DNA of 64,000 bases from Anastrepha obliqua (lineage: Eukaryota > Arthropoda > Insecta > Diptera > Tephritidae): contig NW_026562179.1 in the NCBI RefSeq assembly GCF_027943255.1, positions 3,846,501 through 3,910,500 of the forward strand, in the 5' to 3' direction. Made by a program: the position numbers and the translations under genes. The notes below the pieces were generated by a model. The model saw nothing but the letters and a program-made list of their open reading frames with translations. It had not been told where the DNA came from and searched no databases. Positions 9,800-20,631 of this stretch are shown one piece after another (position 1 is the first letter of the stretch; every line of letters begins with the position of its first letter).

Positions 9800-10303
9800 C
9801 ATTTGAGCCCGATTCGCCTCTCAAGTATTCCAAGGAAGCATAACTTTACGAGAGAACTCGTCTAAACCTCGAAGACTCATAGCAGCCCTCCACGCACGCA
9901 CGAGGCTTTACATATACTCAGAGAGCTCAGTTATCCACCAAGGCTGTTTTTTCTTCTTAGGGAGCATTCTATTTGAACTAATTGAGCTTTCAAGATAACT
10001 ATTTCAAGCTGAGGTGAAAGTCTCCACCCACTCGTCGATCGCTCTCGCCGAGAGATATAGATTTTTCCTCCGGTGCTTCATTTCTGCTACGTGTACTATA
10101 TCCCAGTTCTTTCTCCTCAGATTCCTGTAGGAGGATTTTTTTGGATGGTTTTCAGTAAGACAGAACTTAACATACTTATGATCCAAACAGGAGTAATATC
10201 TAAGTACCCTCCAATTGCAGATTCGGTGCAAAAATGAGGAACAAGCCAAAGTGAAGTCCAGCACCTCTTCCCTGGTTAGTAAGCTATAATAATTTTTCGA
10301 CAA
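9800..10303 (-). pseudogene. Non-LTR element scrap: endonuclease end and linker
   Basis: The minus-strand frame reads REEVLDFTLACSS, then RVLRYYSCLDHKYVKFCLTE and RRKNWDIV. These resemble the end of the apurinic-type endonuclease (D-H pair, then the NW block). Further left, in another frame, a PWW-type linker motif near 9970 supports the same. No RT follows, so this is an isolated internal fragment of an I/LOA/jockey-type element. Assignment rests on motif order only. Confidence 0.55.
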
Positions 10304-10644
10304 GGTGGTAAGTTAGCAGAAAGTGAAAAATGGATATTTAGAAGTAAAAGCATTCCTTGGTGTAAAATTGTCACCAGAACTTAGTTTAAAAAAAAGTTGA
10401 CAACAGGAATTGTCTAGCAAAAAATAGTATAAATGCAGCTTGGAGGACTTTTCTAACCAAAAATAATATTAAACTATACTAATAAGATAACCTGAATAAT
10501 GTGTATAAAGCACGAGTAATGGAAGCATTACTGGTATGCTTAGTTTTAAGGCTTCCCCCATAATATGGGTAGAGGTTTCTAAGAGATAGCTGGGGAACCT
10601 TAAATCGAATCCTTTCCAACAAGTAGGGACAATCAATTACTCCA
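10304..10644. other. Spacer, nothing recognised
   Basis: AT-rich, no supported feature. Confidence 0.35.
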
Positions 10645-11380
10645 TTAAGGTGTTACGCCACTCTAGCTACTGTAAAAAAGCAGTTTTTTAAGGATTTTTT
10701 TTACATTGAAAGAAAGGTGCTAGGAAAAAACTTTTTAAGTATATTATTAAGCATGTATTTAAGTGTAATTACAAATATTTTTATTGAAAAATATTACAAA
10801 ATGGCGCCTTTGGAGTGAATCTCTGAACGCTCCCTGCGAAAAAGGCACTTCACGGCACGCAGTACAACTGACGTAAATGTCCACCTAAACCAAATTAAAA
10901 ACATTCTTCTCAATCGACGTGAGTATAGCTGTAGAAATACGTACGGGATTTTAGAAATATTGAAATTTGTGTATTTTGCAGATGTTTGAAGTCAAAAGTA
11001 GAATTTTTCGTCTAAAATGGAACCGTTAATTGTTTATAAAAATTTTTCTAATTAATTAATAAAAAAATCCGTACGTATTTCAGTGCGGAATAATGTTCTA
11101 AAGATCCTTGTACAATTACAAGTGAAAATATTAAAAATTGTTTGTGTTATGCTGCTTGCCGTTTTGAAAAATCACGTTTTGAGATAAACACGGTTTAAAT
11201 TTGAATAGTCGGTTCAGAGACGTCAGAGGCGCTCGCGCAAAAGTGCGAAATATTAGAGATAAACATTTTTTTCACGCATAGGACTTTTTGTTTTATATTC
11301 TAAACAGTTTAAAGCATCTTTTAAGTAAAAAAAAAAAAATTTCGATATTTTGAAAATCCTAGAGTGGCCTAACCCCTTAA
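10645..11380. mobile_element. MITE bounded by TTAA, 736 bp
   Basis: Ends at 10645-10666 and 11359-11380 are inverted repeats matching at 20 of 22 positions. The right end reads TTAAGGGGTTAGGCCACTCT outward-in. Both begin with TTAA, as expected for a piggyBac-type target duplication, although a TTAA within the repeat itself cannot be excluded. The interior is AT-rich and noncoding, with poly(A/T) runs near both ends. No transposase is present, so it would be mobilised in trans. Confidence 0.6.
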
Positions 11381-11401
11381 TAACACAGGTCGACAATGTT
11401 T

Positions 11402-12056
11402 TGTCCTATAAAAGTGTAGGGTCATTTCCGAAGTAATTTTTTGCGTAAAATCCGAATCCGGGGTTTAAATTGCTCTATCACGTCAGGATTTTGAGATATC
11501 CTAACCTAAAAGTGCAAAAAACGCTGTTTTTTAGCCCATTTTTGAGGTTATGTAGCTACGCAGATTTTGCTCTTCATAAAAAAGTGAACATAGTATTTAA
11601 AAGTATAGGTCTTCCTCTTTTAAATGCCGTTGAGTTTGCTCAAATATCTTTATTTTTCAATGAGATATCGCATTTTGAAGTTTTTTTTATTGTTTTTGTG
11701 CGACTATGTAATCGACCGTATCACGTCTCATGTTATCTCAATGGATTTTCGAATATCGAAAAATTCACAAACATGGAAACTTCAAAATGCGATATCTCAG
11801 TGACAAATAAAGATATTTAAGCAAACTTAACGGCATTTAAAAGAGGAAGACTTATACTTTAAAATACTATGCTTACTTTTTTATGAAGAGCAAACTCTGC
11901 GTAGCTACATAACCTCAAAAATGGGCAAAAACAGCGTTTTTTGCACTTTTAGGTTAGGATATTTCAAAATCCTGTCGTGATAGAGCAATTTAAACCTCGT
12001 ATTCGGATTCTACGCAAAAAATTACTTCGGAAATGACATTACACTTTTATAGGACA
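11402..12056. repeat. Large palindromic (foldback-type) element
   Basis: The left arm 11402-11682 and right arm 11777-12056 are near-perfect inverted copies of about 280 bp, with scattered single-base differences. They flank a 94-bp spacer. A weaker ACACAGGT/ACCTGTGT pair just outside suggests the element may span about 11383-12092. A transcript would form a long hairpin. The short frames within it are coincidental. Confidence 0.85.
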
Positions 12057-12092
12057 TTCCGAACTCATTTTTTTGCAAACCTGTGTAATATT

Positions 12093-13370
12093 ATGAGTAA
12101 AAGACATACACAGTATAGACCTTCGAATTTCTAAGAATTTGAGACTTATAAGCATGAGACGAGCAGAATATGACGGGATGGGATCAATAAAATTCAGGGA
12201 CCGAAGGGCATATTTGAGAAATATTTTTTTCACACGCTCGATTCTATTACTAGCTTGCTGACTACAAGGTCTCCAAATAAAAACAGCAAATTCTAAATGA
12301 GATCTAACAAAAGATGTATAGAGTAACTTATTGGTGTAGGGATCAGAGAACTTAGTGGCGCTCCGTCCATTCCGAAGCCCAACATCGAAAAAGAATTAGA
12401 AGTAATATAATTAATATGGTTATTGAAAGAGAATTTGTTATCAAAGATAACGCCAAGGTCCTTAAACTCGCCAACACACTGCAGGACACATGTTTGATGT
12501 TTTCGAGTAAGATATTTGAAAGCTCTTAGATAAGTTCAGCGAAAGTCGTGAACTCTGACCCCCAGCTGAGAAAGAATCAATGCAGTATTCACTGAAAACA
12601 GCCAGATTAGATACTGTAGATCTGTTAGCAATAAACGCATGCTGATTAGGACAAACTAAAGATTTAACCGCAAAGCTCAGCTTTGTATACACCGCGTGCT
12701 CAAAAATTTTTGTAATAGTTGACAGTTTTGAAATAAGCCTATAAACTCTAACGTCAATTTTATTCCCACTCTTAAAGAAGGGCGTAATGAAAGAGAGCTT
12801 TCATGCGTCAATGATGCACCGCGACGATAAAGATTTGTTGAAAATAATTTTCAGAGGATAGACCAAGCCCAGACAATTTTTTATCAACACTGCTGAAAAT
12901 CCATCAGCATCAGTTTGAGAGGATGATTTGAATTTGATTAAAGCGTTACTAATATCCTCAGGAGACAGGCAAAGAGCTCAAAAGTTCAGGGCATAAACTA
13001 ACTCAGAAGAAAAATCGAACGGCGGATCAAGTTCTTCGTCAACGAAATTGGATTTAAAAAACTCAGGAAATAAGTTTGCCGCTTCACTTGAGCTTCGCGC
13101 TTGACCATTATCGAAAAATGTACCAGTGGGAACACTGGCACTACTCCTCCAAGATTTTCTGTATTTCCAGAAGATTTTGGGATTTGCTATAATGTTTAAC
13201 TCCATGTTGTTCATATAGCTATTATAGAGAGATTTATTTAAATTGGTGAAATAATTTAACGTTTGCTTATATCTAACGAAATACAAATGATTCTTCGTAG
13301 ATTTAAACTTCTTGAAATAATAATAATTTTTAAGATTTTTAAGCCTTTTCAAAGTCTTAGAATACCAGGG
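12093..13370 (-). pseudogene. CR1-like non-LTR element: linker, RT pieces and C-terminal region
   Basis: Right to left, the linker begins PWYSKTLKRLKNLKNYYYFK (13367 downward) and includes NPKIFWKYRKSWRS. An RT block reads CPNQHAFIANRSTVSNLAVF near 12640. The C-terminal block includes SHLEFAVFIWRPCSQQ, with ALRSLNFIDPIPSYSARLML near 12190. Most of the palm with the active site appears deleted or scrambled, and frameshifts are frequent. The right end coincides exactly with the 3' tail of LOA-1, and the left end with the palindromic element. The likely ORF1 of the same element is at 28760-30226. Confidence 0.7.
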
Positions 13371-13385
13371 TTGGTTGGTTGGTTA
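13371..13385 (-). repeat. 3' tail of LOA-1, AACC repeats
   Basis: The minus strand ends in tandem AACC units instead of poly(A). The same tail occurs at 36674, 41366 and 50764, marking the 3' ends of LOA-A, -B and -C. Short-repeat tails are known in LOA/I-type elements. Confidence 0.75.
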
Positions 13386-13480
13386 AAGTGGTGATTCTTC
13401 CAGAGTCCAACTAGCGCTTCCGCCCCATTTTGTTGCCACATCCTCGTTACCAACTTGTTTAACGGCTATTTACAGCATAA

Positions 13481-16400
13481 CTATATCCAGTCTGTGCGGT
13501 TAAGGAACCTTATTAGGTTGTTAACGTCTAAGCCAGATAGTTGTTCGAGATTCTCGAACAGCGGTTGGCCCATGGTTAACATTCCGTCCTTCCATAGGGC
13601 AGGGCATTCACATAGGAAATGGAAGATTGTCCCCTTTTTCTCCGGTTGTTTGCAACTGTGACAGTATGTATTGTGAGGGATACCCATTTTGGCTGCTTGT
13701 TCTCCGATAAACCAAAAGCCAGTTATGGCTGCCGTTAGTCTACAGGCGTCCCGTCGTTTCATTCTTATTAATGCCGACGATTGCTTGAGTTGTAGGTGGG
13801 CCATAACGTTGTGCTAATTTTGCATTTCGTTTGGACTTTCCACCTACAGTTCGCGATTCGGAGGTATTTTTGGGAAATTGTACTCTCGACTGCACCTAAT
13901 GGTGTGAGTACCGATTCTGCAAGAACGTTATTCATGGCAGATCCCCTCCTGCCAGTTCATCTGCTTTTTCGTTACCTTCTATGTTCCGATGTCCCGGGAC
14001 CCAGATTAAGGTAACTTTATGGTTTTCACTCAAGATGGTGAGGCTATTCCTACTTTGTTCCACCACTTTAGGGGTTGTTGTAGCCGAGTCCAGTGCCTGG
14101 ATTGCAGCTTAGCTATCCGAGAGAATAGCGATATTACCCTTAAAAGAGAAATCTGCGATTAGTAGCCTACCGGCTTCCCCAATTGCCAATACTTCCGCCT
14201 GGAAGACACTGCTGGTATTAGGGAGACGCACAGATTTCTCAATTTTAAGTCTGTGAGAATATATACCAGCTCCAACACCGCAGCCCATTTTACTTCCATC
14301 CGTATAGACTGTAGTGTCGAAGTTGTTTAGAGAGAATCCCTTATTCCATTCTTCCTTAGTTGGAAAGAGAGTGGCAAAATTCCTATTAAAAGTTACCGTC
14401 GGGACGATGTAATCAGTACTCACCGAGATTAACTGAGTTTGTCGCAATAATAGACTAGCATGACCATAAGTTTTTTCTCTCCAGCGACCCGCTTCGTTTA
14501 ACCTAAATGCACTCATGGTTACCGTCTTCTTAATATGTAGGTCTATTGGAATAACGTGTGTCAGTGCATTGAGAGCCTCTCTAGGACATGATCTGATTGC
14601 ACCAACCGTTATTGCACATGCTGATCTTTGTATTCTGCCGAGTAGTTTGGTATTGTACTCTCTCCCTAGAGCCTTCCACCAAACTACCGAACCATACGAT
14701 AGAATAGGTCGTATAACCGTCTTATACAGCCTTAATGTATGCTTAGGTTGAAGACCCCATCTTCTTCCAAGCATACGTTTACAGGCATATAAAGCAATTT
14801 CTGCCTTCCTTACCCGTTCTTCAACATTTAATTTCCAGCTTAGCTTGGAGTCCAGAATTACCCCTAAGTACTTTGCGCTGGGTGATAGTGAGAGAATTTG
14901 TCCGTTAATATTTGGTAGGGTAAAAGTTGGTACCTTGTATCTGGTGGTAAAAAGCATAAGCTCTGTTTTACGTGGGTTTAAACCTAGGCCACAGCCTGTG
15001 GCCCAAGAGTTAAGCTCGCCTAACACCCTTTGGATGATTCCACTGATTGTATTAGGACACAGTCCTGACGCCATTAACACCACATCATCAGCATACGCCA
15101 CCGCTTTTACCCCACCTCTATTAAGTTTTGTTAAGACTTTGCTAATAACGCATAACCAGAGAAGTGGAGACAATACTCCCCCATGTGGGGTGCCTCTGTG
15201 GACCTTCTTGGTTATACTGATATTACCCATATTAGCTTTGATGATCCTGGTTTCTAGCATAGAGATTACCCAATTACTGATGCAATTGTCCACCTCTAAG
15301 TCTATCAACGCCCGTTGGATCGCATCTGCACTAACATTGTTAAAGGCGCCTTCTATATCCAAGAATGCCGCCATGGTATAATGTTTGTTCTCTAGAGAGC
15401 CCTCTATTGTACGGATTACCTCTGTCTCCGTAGATTTGCCTTTAAGGTACGCATGTTGGGCAGTAGATATACCAGAGTTCTCCAAAGAGCTTCTAAGATA
15501 TATATCCAAAAGTCTTTCAAAGGTTTTTAACAGGAAAGACGAAAGACTGATTGGCCTATAGTCCTTCGCTGATTCATGTCCCCTCCTGCCAATTTTTGGA
15601 ATGAAGACGATCTTGACTAGTTTCCAACTATCTGGAATATGACCTAGGTTTAAACACGCTTTAAAAACTTCCTCTAGCCATGGTAGGATACAGTCCAAGG
15701 TTTCCTGTAACATCCTTGGGATGATCCCATCTGACCCCGGAGATTTAAAAAGTGAAAAAGATTTAATTGCCCATGCACTTTCTCCTTTGTAATTATTTCT
15801 TTTGCAAGGTGCTGTGGATTATATTGGCTCCGCCTGATACTGCCCCTCCCACTTTCGTGGACGCTGCACCCCGGGAAATGCGTGTTTAGCAGAAGTTCTA
15901 GCGATTCTTATGTCGTAGCTGTCCCAGTACCATCAGGCTTCTTGACCCAAGAAGCCATTGAATGATCTTTGGACAGAACACGGCTAAGCCTGGCAGAATC
16001 CGTGGTGAATTCGATTGACGAACAAAATTCGCTCCAGCTCTCTTTCTTGGCGGCCCTAATTGTTGTCTTGTCCCTTGTACTGTCTCCGACTCTCTTTGTA
16101 CAATTGCCAATTTCTTGTCGAGTAGCTGAGGTTAAACGTTGATCTAGATTTTTCCCTTAGTTTTGAGAGCTCACTGCTCCACCAAGGGGGATGGGATTTT
16201 TTGCTAAATTTTATGGGGCAGGACGTTTTGGTAAATGCCTTCTCCAGTGTTGTGACCCTACTCTCAAGGTTTTCGGTGAGAGTGATTTTGTGGATGGGAA
16301 TCTCTCCTATCCTTTTATTGACTATGTTTCTGAACCTTTTCCAGTTGGTTCTTAGTGGATTCCTATACGGTAAGGGCGGATCAACATTAAGATCCAGATC

Positions 16401-16955
16401 GTGCAGGATCAAGCTGTGATCCGAAAAAGGCCTTTTATCAGAGACCCTCCAATTGTCTAACCTTACTGAGCTGTTTTCAGACATTAGGGTAACATCGATC
16501 ACTTCCTCCCATCCCTTGAAGTACTCCGTACTTGGAAAGGTGAAAGTGGGAGTGTTACCTCTTTTACATACCGACAAGTTAGTGTTAATTATGAAATCAT
16601 AAAGAGACACACCTCGGTCGTTTGTTTCGGAGCTTCTCCATAGAGCATGCCTTGCATTGGCATCGCATCCGAGAAGCAGGGTTTGGTTCGGGTTTTCCTG
16701 CACAAGTTTACCGGCCTCCTCAGGCGGTGCTGGTCTTTCGTGTGCCATGTATTATATATAGAGGCAAGCGTTATTCTGACTCCGTCAGGGATAGATATTG
16801 TAGGTTTTCCCAGTGAACCCTTTCACCTCGGTGCTCCGCACCCAGGGTTCCTGAATTAGTGCGATGTCCACGTCCTCCTCCGCCAGGAAAACGGTTAGGT
16901 TGTCCGTTGCTCACCGTGAATGCTGCAGATTAATTTGAACAACCTTTAAACCCAT
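13481..16955 (-). pseudogene. LOA-1 ORF2: endonuclease, RT, RNase H
   Basis: The ATG at 16955 follows the ORF1 stop by two bases and gives MGLKVVQINLQHSR, then an in-frame TGA. The endonuclease is visible in 16748-16056 as LLLGCDANARHALW, EEVIDVTLM and FSDHSLIL. A frame change in the linker (about 16060-15720) precedes a 534-codon open stretch, 15713-14109. That stretch carries AAFLDIEGAFNNVSADAI, HGGVLSPLLWL, active site VAYADDVVLMASG, and RNase H residues in VYTDGSKMG, VFQAEVLAI and AILSDS. A TAA after AILSDS (CAA to TAA) interrupts the RNase H, which continues in frame with VTLIWVPGHRNIEGNEKADE. The C-terminal knuckle (CHSCKQPEKKGTIFHFLCEC) is at 13804-13481. The RT looks intact but the protein as a whole is broken. 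Confidence 0.85.
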
Positions 16956-16957
16956 GT

Positions 16958-18019
16958 TTATTGGTTTCCTTTTTCGGACTCGGTGTCATCTAGCTGCATG
17001 CCAGTCAGCAGTTCGTTGGCACCATCGACCTCATCCTGCTCCTCTTCCGGGTTCACAGAACGGAATATCTTCAGCTGGGTCTTCCTGATCCCAAACTGAA
17101 GTTTGTTTCCCACTTTCTCCAGTGGTTCCAGACTCTCTTCTGTAATTAGAAGGAGGAATGACCTGCTGTGCCTTTGCGGAGCCTCCGCTTTGATGATCAA
17201 CCAATCGGTCATCTGCCCCGAGCGATTATGCGCCTGAAGGTAGGGGATTAGTTGATTGGTATCAAACTCCATGTTTGGTACCCAGATGCGAGCCCTTGGC
17301 CTTCGTGGAATCTCGCTAGCCGGAATTAGTTTGAGTTTCAAGCCTTCCCAGCTGTTCTAGATTTTACCAATCACGTTTGTCAGAAAATACAGTGAGAATT
17401 GGTCCTCGCATTTAATGACACGGTAACCGCGGACTACCTCCACCGAGGCGAAACATGGTGTTTGGCCCTCCGGGCTCGCCATGGCATGGTCAACGACTAT
17501 GCGAGACAACCGTGCCTCAATCTCTGACCATTTGTCAAGCACTGGTTTTCCGCGGTTAGAGGTTTCGTCTACCAATGCCATTTGGAGATGGTGCCGTGCC
17601 CCCTCACTAAATCGCTTGATAGGTTCGGAGGCAACTGCACCCTGATCCGATATCTTGTGCTTCTTTGTTACCTTCCCAGTTTCGTCATGCGAGCGGTTTC
17701 GTTTTTTGGCATCTGTCCTGTTGGCGGCTTGGAATGCCAAGTATTCATCAACCACCTTTTGACATCTTGCCTTGTCGGTATCATCTTTGGGATAAACTTT
17801 ACCTTCGGTCTCGTTTTTCCGAATCCTGCCAAGGATAGCGAGAGACCTCTGGTAAAGTTTATACCTCGAGGGACCTTTATTACCACGCTTTTGCCCCATG
17901 ACTTTAGCGGATGTTGTTGGTTGATTTATAGTTGTTGGCGTACTGTGGCCCACAGCTTTGCTCTCAACTGTTTCTTGGCTGGAGGTCAAGAGCTCATCCT
18001 CTGAGGGTGACCCCGTCAT
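16958..18019 (-). pseudogene. LOA-1 ORF1, one in-frame stop
   Basis: From the ATG at 18019 (MTGSPSEDELLTSS) the frame runs 220 codons to a TAG at 17357-17359. It then continues without frame change through a DUF4780-like domain (EIPRRPRARIWVPNMEF, MTDWLIIKAE) to TAA at 16958-16960. The related copy LOA-B has CAG at the position of the TAG, so the stop is a single C-to-T change. The protein would be the nucleic-acid-binding partner of ORF2. The N-terminal half is Lys/Arg-rich. A longer upstream frame (18419-17994) is in another frame and lies in the leader. Readthrough of the TAG is possible in principle, but nothing shows it. Confidence 0.75.
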
Positions 18020-18433
18020 CCTCAGTTCGTCCTTGCTCGTACGTCTTGTCCAATTGTCTGACTGACTTTTTAAGGGCGTCCGTCACTTCCTCCTGTCTGT
18101 CTGTTTGCTTGTCCTGTAGTTCTGTTCGCGTGTTTGGTTTTTTATCAGTCCGTGCGGTCGATGCGTCAGTATGTTTTCCCGTCATTTTGTCCGTTTGTTC
18201 CGTGTTTGTTTTCCCGTCATCCGAATTTTTAAGTGCCCGCCAAGGGAGCTGCGCATGTCGCCATGCGTGGTGACCAAAGAGGATAAAGCGGAAATATCCG
18301 GTCGACCATGGCAGCGCTCCATACCATGGCAAGGCCACCGTTACAACCTGAGGCGGCCTGATATCAGGAGAGCTCCGTACGAAGACAGCCTTATTTAGTC
18401 CCCCGGCTGCCAAACCCACCCAATAGGCGCGGG

Positions 18434-18932
18434 ACTAATGTGTTTTAAGTCTTTGGACTTAAATTAAAACCCCAAAGTTAATTTTTTTCACAGTTTTTAT
18501 TTTTAAACAAATTCAACCTTGTTGGTTGTTGTGAATACTAATGAGTTTTAAGTCTTTGGACTTAAATTAAAACACCAAAGTTAATTTTTTTCACAGTTTT
18601 TATTTTTAAACAAATTCAACCTTCTTGGTTGTTGTGAATCTATCGACTGACTTCAAATAATTTCCTTAATTCTAATAACACTTGTGTTGCGCTCACTTTA
18701 TGGAGTACTTTATGCTTATTGAGAGCATAACTGCATTGAGCGAAAAACGTGTCGGTGTAATTTTACATACTAAGCAAATTTTTTGGTGGGAACCTTTACT
18801 TGTCAAATCTTAGTATCTTAGCATTTAAATAGTTTGGTGTATGATTCCAATTTCATTAAATGTAAGACAATACTCTCACAACTAAAAAAAGAGAAATAAA
18901 TAGATAGAGTGGTGGAGTGATGGTACGTAACT
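18434..18932 (-). repeat. 3' LTR of the gypsy-like element, with 103-bp tandem duplication
   Basis: It matches the other LTR, except that its outer ~103 bp (starting TGTTTTAAGTCTTTGGACTT on the plus strand) occur twice, at about 18440-18542 and 18543-18645. The length difference between the LTRs (499 versus 396) equals one duplication unit. Confidence 0.85.
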
Positions 18933-18945
18933 CCTCCCCCCTTTG
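18933..18945 (-). other. Polypurine tract of the gypsy-like element
   Basis: The coding strand reads AAAGGGGGGAGG directly before the 3' LTR start AGTTACG. Plus-strand DNA synthesis would prime here. Confidence 0.75.
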
Positions 18946-18965
18946 TGAAAAGATTCTCCTGGATC

Positions 18966-19751
18966 TTATGGTTTGTTATTTCTTAAGCCGTATTTCTTTT
19001 TAATGGCTTCCAGTTCCATATCCTCAGATTTTTTTTCAATTTTATTGATAATCTTAATTTTATTATTATTTTTTCTTAAATACAATATCACAATAATTAT
19101 AACAATGCTTACGAAAAAGAAAGTGCTTATTGCATAAGAAAAATTTCTATGATATTTTAATTCTTTTATTTCTTCAATATTTTCAAAATTTTCCAATACA
19201 ATTTTTTTTAAGTTAATTTCTTTTTCAAACGTGTTATTTTCGTTGTTTACTGGAATGTAATATTTCTCTTTTACAATTGCTATCTTATTTTGAAGAACGT
19301 ACTCTTTTATTGTTATTTTACAGTTGTATACAGATATTAAGTAATTTTTGTTAAGTGTGATTTTTCTATCGTCCCATTTTTGTAAAACAGTTTCATTTAT
19401 TGCATTCTTAACAATTAAAGTTTCATCGTCCATAGCTAGGATCTCGAATTTGTTGTTATACTTTAACATAAAGTTTTGATAATACCTATACACAGTTTTG
19501 GGTTTTTTTCAAATTTCTCCTCTTCATAAGAATAGGTATACGTTATTTGCTATTTCGACAACATGTTCAATATCAGTATTTATTCCCATGAACTCTTTGT
19601 TTGGTATTGGCACTATAGCTTTTACATAGGTTTTAATAAAATTTGTTGGTATTTTAATGACAATAATTAACTTAGATTTTTTGTATTTCATTATATCTAA
19701 TTTTAGCTTATAAAAATCAATATTGTAACATTCTATTTCATTGGCCGTCAA
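18966..19751 (-). pseudogene. Env remnant of the gypsy-like element
   Basis: Two minus-strand frames (19751-19524 and 19493-18966) sit between integrase and the 3' LTR, where errantiviruses carry env. The longer, 175 codons, has one strongly hydrophobic segment about 50 residues before its end (AISTFFFVSIVIIIVILYL), followed by a Lys-rich tail, which looks like a membrane anchor and cytoplasmic tail. The N-terminal and fusion regions are missing and the frame is broken, so no functional envelope is encoded. Assignment is by position and the membrane segment. Confidence 0.65.
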
Positions 19752-19887
19752 TATACTAGGGTGTAAAATCTTATGTCTAGCCGCTGATATGTTATCTTGA
19801 AAATTTATTTGGCCTTTTAATATTGGATGAATGAATATTTTGCAATTTCCTTTTTATAAATTTAGGTTCTTCTTTATGCCTCAAACA

Positions 19888-20551
19888 TTAGTAATTTTTT
19901 ATAAATCCTTCCAGTCGATTCTCTGAATAGTTTTCCCGTTTTTGGTTTTGTTTATAAATTGTGGTTATCTTTGATCTTTCAATTCGATTGTTTATTAATT
20001 TGTGATCAACTTTGTAATTTTGAACTTCTTGTGGACTATTTTTTATTGTACTATGGAAAGAATTGTTATAAAATTTTATGGACTTCTGCATTTGAGTTAT
20101 AACTGGGAGTTTTCCCTCTAGCTTTAATATTCGAATGCGTTCTGTTAGAGTGTTATTAAGTCTCTCAATATCAGCATTTCCTGTATGACTGTTTGGTTTA
20201 GTTACGTGAAACTCAACTCCTTCCCTAGTTAAAAAATTTTTGGAATTAAACTCATTGTCAAACACAAACTTTTCAATGGAACCCTTAATTGATAAAAATT
20301 CGTTTATTTTGCCAATAATAGTTTGATTATTCCTATCGGATATTGTCAAGAAAAATTATAAATGAGTGTTAACTATTAACATAAGTATCGATATGAACAG
20401 TTTTATTAGTAGAAGTAGGAGTCTCGGTTAAATGGAATTTATTTTTTTTTAATGGATTTCTATCATATTTTCCTCCAGAGCATATGTCGCAGTTATTTAT
20501 AATTTCATATATTTTTATTTTTAGTTGAGGATGATAAACCTTGTGCTTCAT
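19888..20551 (-). pseudogene. Gypsy-like integrase, part after the LOA-2 insertion
   Basis: It starts at 20551 with KHKVYHPQLKIKIYEIINNC and DICSGGKYDRNP, the second half of the HHCC zinc domain. A frame break near 20360 leads to the catalytic core (FVFDNEFNSKNFL, the second Asp region; NADIERLNNTLTERIRIL, the Glu region). The first half of the HHCC domain lies at about 24393-24510, beyond LOA-2. The enzyme would insert the DNA copy into chromosomes; it is broken here. Confidence 0.8.
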
Positions 20552-20631
20552 GCCCTCGGAAGTTGAATTTGAATTGAATTTGAAAAGGTCCAGCCAAGGA
20601 GCACCAGGAGATTTGGTGGCTCCTAAAACAC

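Noticed and set aside
11470..11820. 116-codon plus-strand frame
   Set aside because: Lies across the palindrome arm and loop; coincidental.
14845..15381. 178-codon plus-strand frame
   Set aside because: Antisense to the LOA-1 RT; no recognisable domain.
18966..19493. Host membrane protein gene
   Set aside because: Position between integrase and LTR and the broken upstream frame make an env remnant far more likely.
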